This document shows positions 8,280 to 21,065 of a stretch of DNA of 64,000 nt, in pieces. This DNA is from Proteles cristata cristata. Its lineage: Eukaryota > Chordata > Mammalia > Carnivora > Hyaenidae. The DNA lies in contig JAESUZ010003506.1 of the NCBI GenBank assembly GCA_017311185.1, forward strand, positions 124,001-188,000, read 5' to 3'. Positions within the stretch are counted from its first letter, which is position 1. Every line of letters begins with the position of its first letter. The translations under genes were made by a program, and so were the position numbers. A model generated the notes under the pieces. That model did no database searches and was not told the origin of the DNA. It saw only the letters and a list, made by a program, of their open reading frames with translations.

Positions 8280-11200
8280 CCTAAATCTTTTGTCATGTCT
8301 TGTCTTTTAAATATGGCTGTGAATGTAGTTGCTTATTGCTTGAGTAAAATTGTTGATAAAGAAATGCATCCTATTTAAGTGTGCATGTATGTGTGCATTC
8401 TCCATCTATGTGACGTTCACGGAGCAAGATCTGCGTCCTTTAACAGTGGCTTTGCAGTTTATGATGTCTTGTCAACTCATTTTCTTGAAAACTACCTTTA
8501 AATTCCATCAGGGAGTTTTAGTCAAAAATTTTCTCCTGCCATCAGGAGTGAATTTGGGTTTGTTTCTGGAGAAAAGGGGGATGTGGGAAGAGCGTTATAG
8601 ATTTTGGACATTTTAGGAAAGACAGCCCTGCACTGGATGTTTAGAGGGAAAAATCGATACAAAAAATGAATTTAAGGAAAATGATTCTTTAGTTTCTAAT
8701 GAGAAGTGAGAATTTGAGAAGGGATGTGGTGGGGTGCAATGAGCTGGCAGTTGGTGACTGTGTCCTTTGACTCTAAATTTGCTGTCCAGGGTTCACAGTT
8801 TACAATCTGGAAAGAAGCCACCTTTAAAGCATTTATTAAAACATTTAATGACAGTTTCTTTGGAATCATGGACTGAGACATAAAAGCCTTCTCTGATCTT
8901 TATGAATTGGCAAGAGGAGACATTGACAAGAGTTGTTTAGCTTCCGTTTCCAAAAGAAGATTGTACCATTGGATTTGAGTTTGCAGATTTTTTTCTGTGT
9001 GACCTCTGAAAAACAACAAAAGCCAGCTTTTTACCCAGTCTGGGAATAATAGTATTTGTATATGCCTCTTTTGGATATTCTCATTTGCATGATATTCTTG
9101 GGACTACATTTTAAATAGAACTTGCTAGTGCTAATGACAAAGTGGTGGTTTTTGTTTGCTTCCTTGTTCTTTAAGATCAGAGGTTTCTCTAATTGAAAGA
9201 TTTCCATAACAAAATGCAAGTGTTTATCATGCTAAATTGAGAGTTTTGAGCACCCTCCCCCCAAAAAACGTCTAGATGGAATGGGATGAGAGCTGGGGAA
9301 GACATGAACTACAAGTAACATTCAATTTTGACATATATTTGCATTTCTGTCAGATGGTGGTGGTGGTGGTTGCTGTTATTATTGCTATTGTTATTATTTT
9401 ATATTTCTCTTTCCACTGGGAAAGCTTTTGGAAAAGCCAGGAAGAAATTGTCTCTGATGCCAATGTGTATGATATTTATTTTCTCCCAACTCCCACCCAC
9501 TGATTGGCAGATATTCCTCATTCTGAGTTTACCTGACTTGAAATAGTGCCATATCTGGCTCATGTAGCAATGAATCAGGGCGCATACAGTCTACAGGCAT
9601 GTTCCCTGTGTACCCATGTGGGCGGCTGCCCCTGTGTGATATATGAATCTGCTGCCATTGTGCTGTCAAGTTCCATATCCTGTTGTTCAATTTCTTTGGA
9701 AATGATTATGAAGGGAAAGAGGCTGTAAAGGGGGCTCTTGAAATTGCCCTGACCTCAGAACCCAGAAAGTATTATTTAATGGCGTCATAAGAAGTTTTAA
9801 GCCTCAGGGTGTGCTCTTGGCTTGATGTGGGTAAAAGGTTTTTTTTTTTTTTTTAATTCTGTTGGTACCATAGTATAAGCATAATCTGGGAAGTTTGGTG
9901 GTATTAATTCTTATTATTTACCCTTTGGTCCCTTTTTTTTGGGGGGGGTTTTCTGGATTGACCTGAATTCCTTTCTTTGCAAAGAGAATCTTGTAAGCAC
10001 CCCCCTACCACACACACATCCTTAGCTCTAGTGGTATTATTTAAAGTAAGCTTATATTTTAGCTGGGCACTTTGTTTTGAGACACATTGGACAGGAAAAT
10101 CTCTAGGCTGGGCAGCTACAGACTTGGGTTCTCTCACGCGGTTTATTTGACCTTGGGCATTTTTTTCCCTTCTCAATGTGTTTAGGATTTCCTGTAACAT
10201 TGGCTTTTGGGGATGGTTGGCTTAGGTAACCTCCAAGTTATTGAATTTGGTGATTTTGGGTGCCGATGTGCACTTGAAATCAGAGGGTGATGAACTGGAA
10301 AGACAAGTGAAAAGAAAAATGAAATGTTAATCAATGGGTAACAGGGTTGAGGGAGGAGATAACCTGATTGCTGGTATCTGGTGAAACTTAAGTTTTCCCT
10401 AAGAGATTTTTTACCTAGCTTTGTGGGAAGAAAACTGGGTTACAACAATGGAATGCTTTTTTCTTTCTTCCCCCCTCTGTCTTTAAAGTGGGAAGTGTTC
10501 TCTAAGTCTAGTCTTTGAGCCAGGTTTGTGCCAAAGTAGTGTTATGAAAGGCCACAACCTTCACTTCTGAGTGCCTGACAGACCCTTGGTAGAGAGCCTT
10601 TGGGAATGTATGTGTGTAGGGTGTATGGCAGTATGTTTATGGTGTGTATGCACACCATTCTCTGTGTGTGTATGTGGAGGGGAGAGGGTGCACTTTTGAA
10701 TGTGGGTGAGGGTTGGTTGTGCTAGGAATGAGGAAAAACAGCAGGGCATGCATTGCGTGTTCCACAGTTCTGAATGGGCTCCTTGTGCTAGGGCCTGTAA
10801 AGATTTGACTGGTGCCAGAATGGATGGGTATTTCCCCTACCACTCCTCCAGCTACCTCACAACCCCTCAGGCTAAAGGGGTATTTCCATCTGTAATTTAG
10901 TTGGCAAAATGGGTAAGCATTTTCCAGATTAATTTATCTCTAGGCAAGTAAGGGGCTGTTGCTAGCCAGATGGCAGGCCACCCAAGAGCAGCTAAAAGGG
11001 AGTTTGGGAAGTAGAAAACCAAAGTTGGCAGTGTGACTTTTTCCTTGTGTGAATCCTAAAGGTTTGGCATTTCTCCTTCAGACTTGTGAGGATATGCAAA
11101 AAGAGAAGAGTGGGAGAATATGAAAAATGCAGCCCAGAGGAGTGGAACCCTTTGCATTTTTACTTTTTTTCCCCTTCCCTCTTCTGTCTCTTCATCTTCT

Positions 11201-12750
11201 CCATTCTCCATTTACTCTCCCCTCTGATATAGCCTCATCTACTCTGCCCCCATCTGTACTGTAAGTGGAAGGGGAAAAGGAGGAGAAGAGGGCTTTTCCT
11301 CTCTGATTTGTCGCATCTTTTCCCAACTAAGTTTCTAGTTCCCTTTCTTCCTTTCTGACCTAATCTGATAGAGGATAGGATTTTGCTCTTATGATGGACA
11401 AAATTCTAGCTCAGAAATTTTCCTTTCCAGCTCCTCACCAGGGGATTCTGGAACAGCCATTTACCAGTATCCTAGCAACCTCCTGCATCACTCAGCTCCT
11501 GCTGAGCTCCAGAGCCCACCCATTAAAGGTCCAGGCACTAGAAAGGCCTCTAGAAAATGCGAGCTGGAGCCCAGCAAGACTTGGAGAGATGTTTTTGGGG
11601 AAGTGGACAAAGAATGAGCAAGATCCTCCTTGCTTGCAAATGCCTAGAAAACATGTCCACAGAAGGCATACAGAGCCTAGCCACCTTCTAGCCATGGGGA
11701 CTGTTTATCAGAAAGCTCCTGGGTTTCACTTCCTTTCTGCTTTCTTCCAAATGCCTTCTAAAGATTAACTGAGTCATGTAACAGCCCAGCTTGAGCACAA
11801 GGAAGTCCGTAGGCCCTGAAAAACATTTTTTTTTCACTCTGACTTTTGGCTGACTCAGGGAGGAGTTGGAGGGATAGGGTCGTGCTTTTCCCCCTTTGAG
11901 ACAGCCCCTGTCAGAACCTATCACATCTATTTGTGTTTTGTGCCCCAGTTTTGTCTGTGGCTTAGGAAACTCTGCCCAACCTGGCCGTGATGTGGAGTTT
12001 GGGGGGTTTTGTTTCTGGGTTGTTGGTCTCTGAGTAGTTTCCAAATGGAAAGGCTGGGCAAATTAGGAAGACTATTTTGATTGTGGTGAACGGGTCTTGG
12101 GCCTTGGCTGATTTTCTCATTCACTTGTGTGGGTGATTAAGTTTTAGGGAGCTGAGAAATCTCAGTGAGTCTATGAGTGAGATATTCTTCTGCCCTGTAG
12201 TGAGGCCTAGATTGAGAGCACTTAGCTATGAGTAGAGGGAACAGTCTCACAGTTCCAGGGATAGTGCCAAAGCATGTCCTCCCAGCCTTGTTTGTTATCT
12301 TGGCCTCTGCTCCCTTTGTACTATGGAGTGTTTCTCTGGATGAGCACATGATTGGGAATTGAACCTATTCTTCCAAAATAACCACCTCCTCAGAAGATCT
12401 CACACAAAGCATCTGGATCCAGCCCCATTAGCTTTGCCCCCAAGAAGTAGGATAGAGGTGGGGAATCATATTTTCTAGCTCTTATTTCTAGCTTTGGAAC
12501 TTCTTATAAGTCCAACTGAGGCTCTGATTTTCTAAGAATCCTTAATCAAAGCTTAGCTCTTCTGATATTTGCCTAGAGTGTGTTCTGTCATTAGGTGGGG
12601 CTAACTCTCAAGAGTATTTAGTTAACTGTGCTTTGCCCTGTCATCAAACACAAAATAGAAAAATTATTAAGGGGTAAAGGCCTAAAGGATAGAGAAGACT
12701 TGGGATATAGTCCAGTAATGACAGTACTAGTGACCCCTTGTCAGCTCATG
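8280..12750. other. Proximal intron 1, mostly unique DNA
   Basis: Little recognisable repeat DNA. It has a short (TGG)n run near 9354-9371, a T-run near 9838-9854 and a pyrimidine-rich patch at 11160-11240. Low repeat density next to a promoter often marks regulatory DNA, but no specific element can be named from sequence alone. Confidence 0.45.
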
Positions 12751-12754
12751 GGCC

Positions 12755-12895
12755 TATGGAGTTTACAAAGCAATTTCACATTTTTTCTAATTCTGTTCAT
12801 CACATCAGCCTTGTGAAGTGGGTAGGGATGATTGTTATTACATTTTACAGATGAGGTAAGTAAAGGTCAGAGATATTGGTGAGATGGACATAGGT
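12755..12895 (-). repeat. MIR fragment
   Basis: The signature 'tttacaaagcaatttcacat', then 'ccttgtgaagtgggtag' and 'cattttacagatgaggta' is MIR in reverse. Confidence 0.7.
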
Positions 12896-13289
12896 CTGCC
12901 TTTCAAATGGAGAGTGAGGAAAGTCAGAGTTGATCATTCCCAGCTAGTGTGAAGCTGAATGAAGTCAGGTAGAGAGAGAGGTGTGTGTCATTCTTGAAGT
13001 CACACTAGCTTCCTCAAGCTTGCTCGCTTAGATTTCTAGTACTTCATATCTTTCATTTTTTTAGCAATTTTGCACAGAATTCCTTATTAAATGAAATGCT
13101 TACTTTTTATCTTGAATATACATCAAAGAGTTTCCTCTAGTCTTATGAAAACTTAATATTTAGGATATTTAAAGGAGAAAAGCAGTGTGAATTGGTGAAG
13201 CCTAAAATACAAAATGTTTTGAAGGAACTGCAGTTTTTATACAATTGTCCTTCCTTTCTTATTTTTCTATAGTTTTCTCTATTTCTTTT

Positions 13290-13519
13290 TTTTTTTTTTT
13301 TAAATATTTTTATTTATTTTTAGGAGAGAGAGAGAGAGAGAGAGAGACAGCATGAGCAGAGAAGGGTCGAGAGAGAGGAGACACAGACTGGAAACAGGCT
13401 CCAGGCTCTGAGCCGGCAGTCAGCACAGAGCCCGACGCGGGGCTCGAACCCACGAACTGCAAGATCATGACCAAGTGAAGTCGGACGCTTAACCGACTAA
13501 GCCACCCAGGCGCCCCCCT
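13290..13519 (-). repeat. Young SINEC element
   Basis: Full-length and reversed: T-run, GA-rich tail, 'cagcacagagcccgacgcgg', and the head 'gccacccaggcgcccc'. A 13-bp perfect duplication, ctctatttctttt, lies at 13277-13289 and 13520-13532. Intact CpGs in the tRNA-like head point to recent insertion. Confidence 0.92.
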
Positions 13520-13627
13520 CTCTATTTCTTTTAAAATGTGTTGCTTGGAATTGATTATGTTACTCCAGATGTCACTTGATCGGGAGATTAAGTACAAAGG
13601 ACTTTGATCTGTTTGTGAAATATCTAA

Positions 13628-13818
13628 TAAGTAGTTCTCAACCCTCCCTGAACATTCATATCAGTTGTGGAGTTTTTAAATACCCATGCCAGGTCTCCAC
13701 TCTGAGGGATTCTGATTTAATTGGTGTAGGATAGGTCCCTGACAGTTTTTCCCCCTAAATTTAAAATTTAATGCTTCCCAAGGTAATTCAAATGTGCAAC
13801 CAGCATTAAGAGCCATTG
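13628..13818. repeat. MER5-type DNA transposon fossil
   Basis: 'tagttctcaaccctccctgaacattcatatcag', then 'gattctgatttaattgg', and the end 'aagagccattgta' follow the palindromic MER5A/B (hAT-Charlie) layout. The strand is uncertain. Confidence 0.55.
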
Positions 13819-14685
13819 TACTGCTCTTTGGGGTTGTAAACTCAAATGCTTTGCTGTCAAGTCCAGTCTTCTACTATGTTGTGAAATAGGTTCTTTGAGG
13901 ATTTTTTTAAACCAAATTCATTAAATTTCATTTTGTTTGGTTAGTCCATTCTAGCTTTTTATGGGTTTAAAATTTTTTTCTTTATACTGTGCAACACATT
14001 AGCAGTCCCTTCTAACATTGCACCAGTTAAATTTTATGTCTATTCTTGCTTTTGGGGATGAGTTTAAATTTTTTTTCTTTATGTCATGAAGTATATTAAC
14101 AGCTTCTTTATCATTGCATCATTTGGAAACTAAATAAGTATCATCTAAATTGTTGATTCAAAGAAATGTTTAATATAGAGGGGGTAATCTCACCAGAGCC
14201 CCTTCTTGGAGTTACAACCCATTAATTTTTGTATATATCTGGTCAACCAGTGCAGAATCCACTGGGCTCCACCATCATTTATCTTACCAACATGTTAATA
14301 AGGATAGTGTGGTATAATAGGTTGTATGCTTTGTAGACATTAAGATGTATGCTAGATTTATAGCAATCATCTACCAAGCCAATGACCTCATCAGAAAAAG
14401 GAGTATGAGTCACTTGGCATCTTAATCCTGATAAATCCTATTTCAGGCTCCAGAGTTCCCTATTTTCTTTCAGTACCCATAAAGTGTATGTTTATTAACT
14501 GGGTCCAGGATTTGCTGAGGGCTAGTGCCACAATTGTAGATTCTGTGTACCATCACTTTCTTTTCCCCTTTTTGGAAAAACAGGGCATTGCAGATGTAGC
14601 TTTAAAACAATGTAATTGGTTTCCAGAAAGTTTGGGAACATCTTTGTGCATGTTTGCATTGGTTGGCCGAATTGTTTCTGTTAAC

Positions 14686-14848
14686 CAATGGTTCTTAGCC
14701 CTGGACACACATTGGAATCACCTGAGAAGTTAACAACACTAACAACAATTCCCAGAACCTCTGGGGGAGATCTGGTGGCCATGGCATCAGTATTTTTTAA
14801 AAGCTCCCTGAGGTGACAATAATGTTCAGCCAGGGATGAGAACGACTG
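14686..14848 (+). repeat. MER5-type DNA transposon fossil
   Basis: 'aatggttcttagccctggacacacattggaatcacctg' leads through 'tttttaaaagctccctgaggtgac' to 'gggatgagaacgactgc', the terminal-inverted-repeat plan of MER5. Confidence 0.7.
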
Positions 14849-15099
14849 CTATGTTAAAACGAAATGTCAGCTCAGCCTGAATCTAGCTTATCACACACAT
14901 GAATAGGCAGGCTTTACAGATGGTGAGATTTTATTCTAGGATTGTAGGGGCCTTGATGAATTCGAGGGGCTTATGCCCACTCTGAAAAGGACTCAACCCT
15001 AGAGAGTGAGTAGTCTGGGGACCTATTTGGATTTAAAATGATGGGCTGTGAGATGGTTTGGACCCTTCAGGAAAAAGAGTCAGTTCTTGTGCATTTGCT

Positions 15100-15250
15100 G
15101 TAATAGTGGGGAAGATTTTGTTCATTTGCTGTGTGGCTTTGGGTAAATTACTTCTCCCCTCTGAAATTTGTATTCTTCATTTGCAAAATAAGGTTAGGAG
15201 GATTAGACAGCTTCAAAGATTTCATCTGGCTAATGATGTGTGCTTACTAC
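15100..15250 (+). repeat. MIR fragment
   Basis: 'tgctgtgtggctttgggtaaattactt', then 'tcttcatttgcaaaataagg', match the MIR core. Confidence 0.65.
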
Positions 15251-15689
15251 TTTGTGATTAATAAAAATGATCAAAATGATTATTCAAAACCAGCAGGTAA
15301 TCCAAAAGATCCCTTTCAGCAGGTTTGGAATGCATAGAATGATTTGGGGGGTCATAGATCTGCTTCCCTAATTATATTTGGCTTAGGTTTCTTCTAAAAG
15401 GTTGTATTCATTGAGCACACAGTGGCTGCCATCAGGGGTGGGAGCCCTACAGTGAGCTGAGTGGCAGAAGGATTCCAATGTGAGATTTAGCAGTCTTTAA
15501 AAAGACATGTTGCATGGATAATTGAGAATTCTCTCTTATAGATAAAATATATCAGCCTTATAGGTCTGGGAAAGGAGGCAAGGGGCTGGCTGCTTCGACA
15601 GCCCAGAGCCCCTTCCTGTGGTATTTTACATAGCTATTTATTTAGTTAATACTACTACTGTTAATAAGAATTTTGAAAAAGTTCTCTAG

Positions 15690-15825
15690 TTATTTCATTA
15701 GCTCCTTTTAAAACAAAGTAGTTGAGGAAACTAAGGCATAGAAAGATTAAGTAACACACTCAAGGTCACACAGGAAGTGGTAGTTCCTGACCTAGAAACC
15801 AGGCCTCTTGACACTATATCCTGAA
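15690..15825 (-). repeat. MIR fragment
   Basis: 'gttgaggaaactaaggca', then 'actcaaggtcacacaggaag', is the MIR core in reverse. Confidence 0.7.
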
Positions 15826-16204
15826 GTTCTTCTAATGTGTCCTGCATGGTGGGCTCTGTGGTCAGAATGTGGTCATGACTCAGAAGTGAAGGGGTTCCAC
15901 TGACATAGAGCAGAACTCATGAGGAAACCTAGAAGAAAGGGGTGAAGGGGCAACCTGGAGGAAAACTAAACATTAAGGATGTATTTGAAGCAAGTTCTTT
16001 CTTGCCCTTATCATTCTTCTGTGATAGTTTCCCCCTGACAAGAATTGGCCATTTGGTCTTTGAGCATCAAGGTCAAGAGTTGGTAGCAGAGAAGAAGGAA
16101 AGTTGTGCATGTCTCTGCTAGACAGTATATGGAAGGCAGACCTTCAGTAGGAAATAAAAACACTGGAAATGGTCTTGGGACCCCTGGAAGCAAGCCATGG
16201 CTCT

Positions 16205-16290
16205 GTTCCTACCTTGTTGCCAGAGCTCGATCAAGGCCCTTCCCCACTAAGCCTCAGTTTCTATGTCATTAAAATGACGAGTGGATTTAA
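16205..16290 (+). repeat. Possible MIR fragment
   Basis: A short match, 'taagcctcagtttctatgtcattaaaatgac', with little else preserved. Confidence 0.4.
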
Positions 16291-16599
16291 TAGAAGGACC
16301 ATGTTTTCAAATGAAATCTGAGCCAGAAGTTTCTATAAAGAACAGGAAAAGGCAGAACTAGTTTGGTTGAAATGGGCCTAGGACAGAGGTGGAGAACAGC
16401 ATCTAGAATCTTGCCAGTATAGGCCTTAGATATTAGAGGAATTGGGATTAAGACAGTGGGGATGGCTATATGCAGCTCAGACAGACTGCTTGGAAGATAG
16501 GACAACCTTAGGTAGGGGAGGGAATTCTTTCATTTAAGTGGGCAGGATTCACAGAGAATCACATAGAGACAGAGATAAGAATACCTTGGAGATCTGTAG

Positions 16600-16725
16600 C
16601 ATGCATTTCCCCTTCCTATTTTACAAGTGAGAAAACTAAGACACTGTAGGGAAAAGGGATTTGTCCAAGGTTTCAGGCCTGGGATCCTGACTTCTCAAAT
16701 CAGGACTTTATAACCTGTAACCTAC
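16600..16725 (-). repeat. MIR fragment
   Basis: 'ttttacaagtgagaaaactaagac', then 'tttgtccaaggtttcaggcctgggatcctgac', is MIR in reverse. Confidence 0.6.
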
Positions 16726-17654
16726 TACCTTTACTGTAGGGTGCTGGATCAGTGCTCCCTTGGCTGGATCAGAGACCTGAATGTGCTCTCAAGTTTGGCT
16801 GGAGAAAGCAAACTGATAGAGAAACTGGGAGAACAGTAGTATTATGTAACCTCCTAGAGGGGAGCAGGCCTGTCAGTAGTCCTTGGGGTGCCAGGCAGTG
16901 AGATGAGGGACAGGGAATCATAGAATCTCTGGCAATGCAGACTACATTAGTTCTCCTGAGGGAGGGAGCCTTGGATGAAGCCCTGTGCTGTGCAAATATC
17001 CACCCTCAGAGCCCAGAAGAGGCCAGCACTGCATATCCATAGCCAGCTCTGGGAATGGTTCTGGAAGCTTTGATCTCTTTGCCTGCCTGCCTGCCTTCAT
17101 TTGAGGAGGGGGAGCCATGCACCTCCATGCCCAGCTGGCTGCAAGAAGAATGTGCTAAGTGCCCACCCCCCACCCCCTCAGAATGTGGTGCCTAAAGACA
17201 GCAGCTACTTTTAGCTGTACCTCCCACAGCCTCTCCTCCGCCCACTCTCTTCCTTCCTCCTCCCTCTGTGAACCCTGCTGGTTGGCAGGAGGGCTGGGCA
17301 GTAGTGGGTGCTTTGGCATTGGGAAAGAGGCAGGCAGTGGGGAGCCAGGTGTCCCTAGGAGAGGCTGTGGTAGACCTAGTACAGTGGGGGAGGTGCTTAG
17401 GACAAAGGCAAAACTATGAGACTGTTTTGTGGTTAGGGCCTAAAGGGAGTGGGGGGGATTTATTAATTTCCTTTAGACTTTGCAGCCAGCTGAGCTGCTT
17501 GTCTTAAGAATCTAGGTTGAATTGCACGGGAGGACTCAGAAGGATTTATTAGACGAAATGAACATAGACACTTTCTGTACTTAGATTTAAAGAAAGGCAA
17601 CTGGGGCTAGTGATGCTTGCTTTATTCTTGACTCTCCCTCTTGAACACTGTCTT

Positions 17655-17800
17655 ACACTTTTCAGGGGTTTTACAAATTGTCTCATTTGATCTTTTCTGT
17701 GGTCTTGTGAAATAGGAAGTGCAGGAATTATCATTTTACAGATGAGAAAAATGAGGCTCAAAGAGTTATTGTCATATAGCATCTGATCTGGGCTCAGGCT
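17655..17800 (-). repeat. MIR fragment
   Basis: 'ttacaaattgtctcatttgatc', 'gtcttgtgaaatagg', 'cattttacagatgagaaaaatgaggct' is MIR in reverse. Confidence 0.7.
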
Positions 17801-17884
17801 CTGGAAGTTATAGTGCCATTTAAAGTCATTCCAGATGGCTATATCTTCTAGAAAAGTGGTATTACAGCTATTCTGAATCTACTT

Positions 17885-17980
17885 CCTTCATTGTGAAAGC
17901 TGGAAAACTAGGCTTAGAAAGAGAAAGGACTCACTCAAGGAAGCACAGTACGTTTGTAGTAGTACTGCAACTAGAACATT
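17885..17980 (-). repeat. Possible MIR fragment
   Basis: 'ctggaaaactaggcttagaaag' followed by 'actcactcaaggaagcacag' resembles a degraded reversed MIR core. Confidence 0.35.
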
Positions 17981-18089
17981 GCCTTGCAAGGATGTGAGTT
18001 CCTGGACCTGTGACTTGTAAGCTGCTTTCGATTTTCAGGGATGGTGAAGGAAACCTGTGTAGTGTGATGGGAAGCAAATGGTCAATGAA

Positions 18090-18275
18090 CTAGTAGTCTG
18101 TCATTTTTCAGTTCTTTGACCTTGGGCACGGTACTCAGCCTCTCTGAGTTCATTTTCTTTTCTGTTAATTGGGGCTGAAAGTTCATGAGAACTCTCTAAG
18201 GCAGAAATCTGTGTGACTGCTATAATGGAGGGAATTGACACTCAGTAGGCTCTTTGTAAAGGTTTTGTTAATGAA
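18090..18275 (+). repeat. MIR fragment
   Basis: 'tttgaccttgggcacggtactcagcctctctgagttc' is the MIR core in sense. The tail is degraded. Confidence 0.65.
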
Positions 18276-18469
18276 GGACATACACATGAATTAAGAGGGG
18301 TTGTAAATATGAACTAAGTCACTGGGCGACCTTGAGCAAATACCATTGTCTTTGTGCCCTATTTCTCAGTCACAGCATGAAGGACTCTTTTACTTCCCTC
18401 CCTTAAAAGTATAAAAGTCTGTGACCTGGCCCATGTCTTGGGTGATTGGTAGAAATTTGGAATTTTTTT

Positions 18470-18572
18470 TTTTTTTTTTACAAATAGTTTATTGTCAGGT
18501 TGGTTTCCATATAACACCCAGTGCTCATCCCCACAAGTGCCCCCCTCCATGCCCACTTCCCCCCTCCCCCCA
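18470..18572 (-). mobile_element. Very short L1 3'-end insertion with target-site duplication
   Basis: A T-run, then 'gtttattgtcaggttggtttcc' and 'cacccagtgctcatcccc', the reversed 3' terminus of the carnivore L1. Flanks repeat ttggaattttttt at 18457-18469 and 18573-18585. Only about 100 bp of L1 was copied. Confidence 0.8.
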
Positions 18573-19029
18573 TTGGAATTTTTTTATAGGAGGCTTTCTT
18601 TTACTTTCCCTCAGCTCCATCTCCTTCACCCAGCCACATACATATTGCTATGAATAGCAGACTAGCTTTCTTTCTCCCTGTCTCCTGCAAAGCTAAAAGA
18701 GGAACTTGGCAGAAAGCCAGAATTAATTGTGTTTTTATTTAGTGCCTTCTCAAGTCCATCAAGCCAGAACCATCTAGGCACTTGGCAATTAAAAATCAAT
18801 TCTTGGACCCCAGGTCCTTGGCTAGGAATTGTGATGAGCATTACTGGGTTTTCATGATATGATTAAGAGTTGTGTTAGAAACTGCAGGCTCCTAACAGAT
18901 GACCTACTTAGAACAAATCAACACTCTTCACCTTTGTCTGCATCATTTTGTTTGGAAAAATCTTATTGCTTCAGGGGCAGGGCAAGAAGATAAGGACTAT
19001 TGTATAGTTTTCTGTTCCTGAGACATTAG

Positions 19030-19135
19030 CCTTTTCTCTACAACCCTATGAGGTGAGCAAGGCCAGGATTATTTCCCATTTTATGGCTAAGGAAATTGAA
19101 TCTCAGAGAATTGCTCTGATTGACTCAAATCAGTG
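19030..19135 (-). repeat. MIR fragment
   Basis: 'accctatgaggtgagcaagg', 'ccattttatggctaaggaaattgaatctcagag' is MIR in reverse. Confidence 0.6.
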
Positions 19136-19199
19136 CTGCCTCTTAAAAGCAGTGGTGTGCATGGAAGAGCTGAGCATGTAGAGTTAGCTGTTATCAATC

Positions 19200-19229
19200 T
19201 ACCAACCAACCAACCAACCAACCAACCAA
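19200..19229. repeat. (CCAA)n microsatellite
   Basis: About seven consecutive ccaa units. Confidence 0.95.
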
Positions 19230-19539
19230 GTGACCTTAGGCAAGGATATTGTTCTAAAGATGCTTTCTGCACTTTATTTCTATCTGGGTCTTGTTATAAA
19301 AGTTAGACAATAGCAGGCAATACATGGCAGATGACACTAGATAATTCTGGCTAGATTTCTATTGAACTACTGATTGACAATTCAGATATATCTCTTTGAC
19401 CTATGGAATGTCCACTCAAATATCATATCATCCAGGGATCCATGAGAGAACTTGCCAAATGCACAGTGGTTGCCCTAGATTATTCAGTCCTTCATGTTCA
19501 GTTTGAAGGTTTTCTTTTTGTGAGGTATATTTGGGGTAC

Positions 19540-19930
19540 ACATGGGATACAAGTGCCAAGTACACTTTCACATTGACATGCTTGGAACACACACATTCAG
19601 TTTACTATGGGGCACACTCACATTTGGACATACTCTGTACAGCTAGGGTATATACACAAAGGCACATATGATGCATGCTTATGCAAAGTTGTATGTGTGG
19701 ACATATGTGTATGCATATTTAGCACAACCACATACCCAAATACACATAGGGCACACTGAAATGCACATTCAGATATATTCCTACCCCCAGAAAATATACT
19801 CCTATCCCTAAGATACACACTTTTAAGAACTTACATGGATGAATTACCCTCCCCCCATGAAATATGTTTTAACACACCTATGGGGCACGCTCACATGTCC
19901 CATACAACCCTATGGGGCACACTCTGATCC
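19540..19930. repeat. Degenerate array of a 'tatggggcacactcacat' motif
   Basis: Related copies occur at about 19605-19622, 19745-19757, 19878-19896 and 19909-19925, set in CA-rich sequence. Spacing is irregular, so this is a decayed minisatellite-like region rather than a clean tandem array. Confidence 0.45.
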
Positions 19931-20512
19931 AAAATACATGCTGTCCTTAGGACCAGCTAGCTGTTCCAGCTTTCCAAGTGGGCACATCAGAGTACTGGCC
20001 CCACCTGGTGGGCCTTTATCAGTTTGCTCTGGCTCTGCCTTCCTTTATCCCTGAAATCAGACTTCAGGGGCAGTGAGCTCAGGGATAAAATGGATACTCA
20101 AGATGGCATGTGTTATAGCAGTCTCTTCAAGGCAAACAAAATTTACAACTAAGCCCTCAGATGTTGTATTAATAGGCAGAGGGATGGAGAAGAATGGCGA
20201 AGATAAATTAGCATTCATCAGTGCAGAAAGCTTGAGCCTGCTCCTTCATCCACCAATCCACTTCCAAACAATTATGGAATGATATGATTGTGAAATAATG
20301 TCCTAGACAGCCTAAAGTAACTGAATATTAAAGTACAGTTTTATTGGGAATGAAGTAACAACTTGGACTTGAGCAAGTATGTCTAAATTGGGAGGATGTG
20401 AGGGGAAGTAGTAGGATGCATAAGACCCAGCCCCTTTGAGTCAGTGGTGTGTAGAGAGAACAGCCATTTTCTTCTGCTTCGTTTTAACTTTTATTTGCAT
20501 TTTATGCAAAAT

Positions 20513-21065
20513 TTACTCCTGCGCTATAAGTTTTTGTTTCTTCAGTTTCTTCTGGGTTATCTTTTTCTTCTGTGTAACCTCCTCTTCTGGTTTAGGAACA
20601 AGCTGCTGTTTTTCAGTAAGGATCATCTTGATGTGGCAGGGAGAGCTCATGTATGGGTTAATCCAACCATGAGCCCTGTAAGTTATATGCTGCATCTTGG
20701 GGACTTTGTTCACCTGGGTGTGTTCAATGACCAGAGAATCTGCATCTAAACCCTAAAGTTCAGCATTATTCTGCAGTTTTCAGCATGTGAAGTAAAAATT
20801 GAGCAATGTTTTTGGGCCACTGGCCCTGTGTCCCACTGTACTGTTTGGCCTGGGCATACTTAACAACTCCACCATTGTAGTGATGAGATGGCACACATTG
20901 CTTCTGCAAAGTGACATACTTCACATACTTAGTGGGATTTCACATATCCATACCCTTGATGGCCTGGGAAGTTTCATGTGTGTTCTTGAAATGACCATGA
21001 AGGTTTGACCCTCTTGCTTTTGCCTGATTTTTTAGGGTTTTCTGGGTCAAGTGAATAGAAACCAT
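20513..21065 (-). pseudogene. RPL17: RPL17 processed pseudogene
   Basis: Read on the minus strand, it gives a degraded copy of ribosomal protein L17 (uL22, large subunit). The start Met is at 21063-21065, followed by a recognisable SNL-HFKNTHETSQAIKGMDI, then an in-frame stop. TLQKQCVP and [10 protein letters not shown] follow, then further stops and a frameshift. The C-terminal third is intact: [31 protein letters not shown] and a lysine-rich end to the TAA at 20513. It has no introns, and a 3'UTR with an AATAAA-like signal follows at about 20480-20512. A reverse-transcribed, dead copy. The poly-A and target-site duplication are no longer clear. Confidence 0.93.

Noticed and set aside
11391..11768. 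125-codon plus frame in intron 1
   Set aside because: An isolated frame without recognisable motifs; overlapping minus-strand frames of similar length indicate chance.
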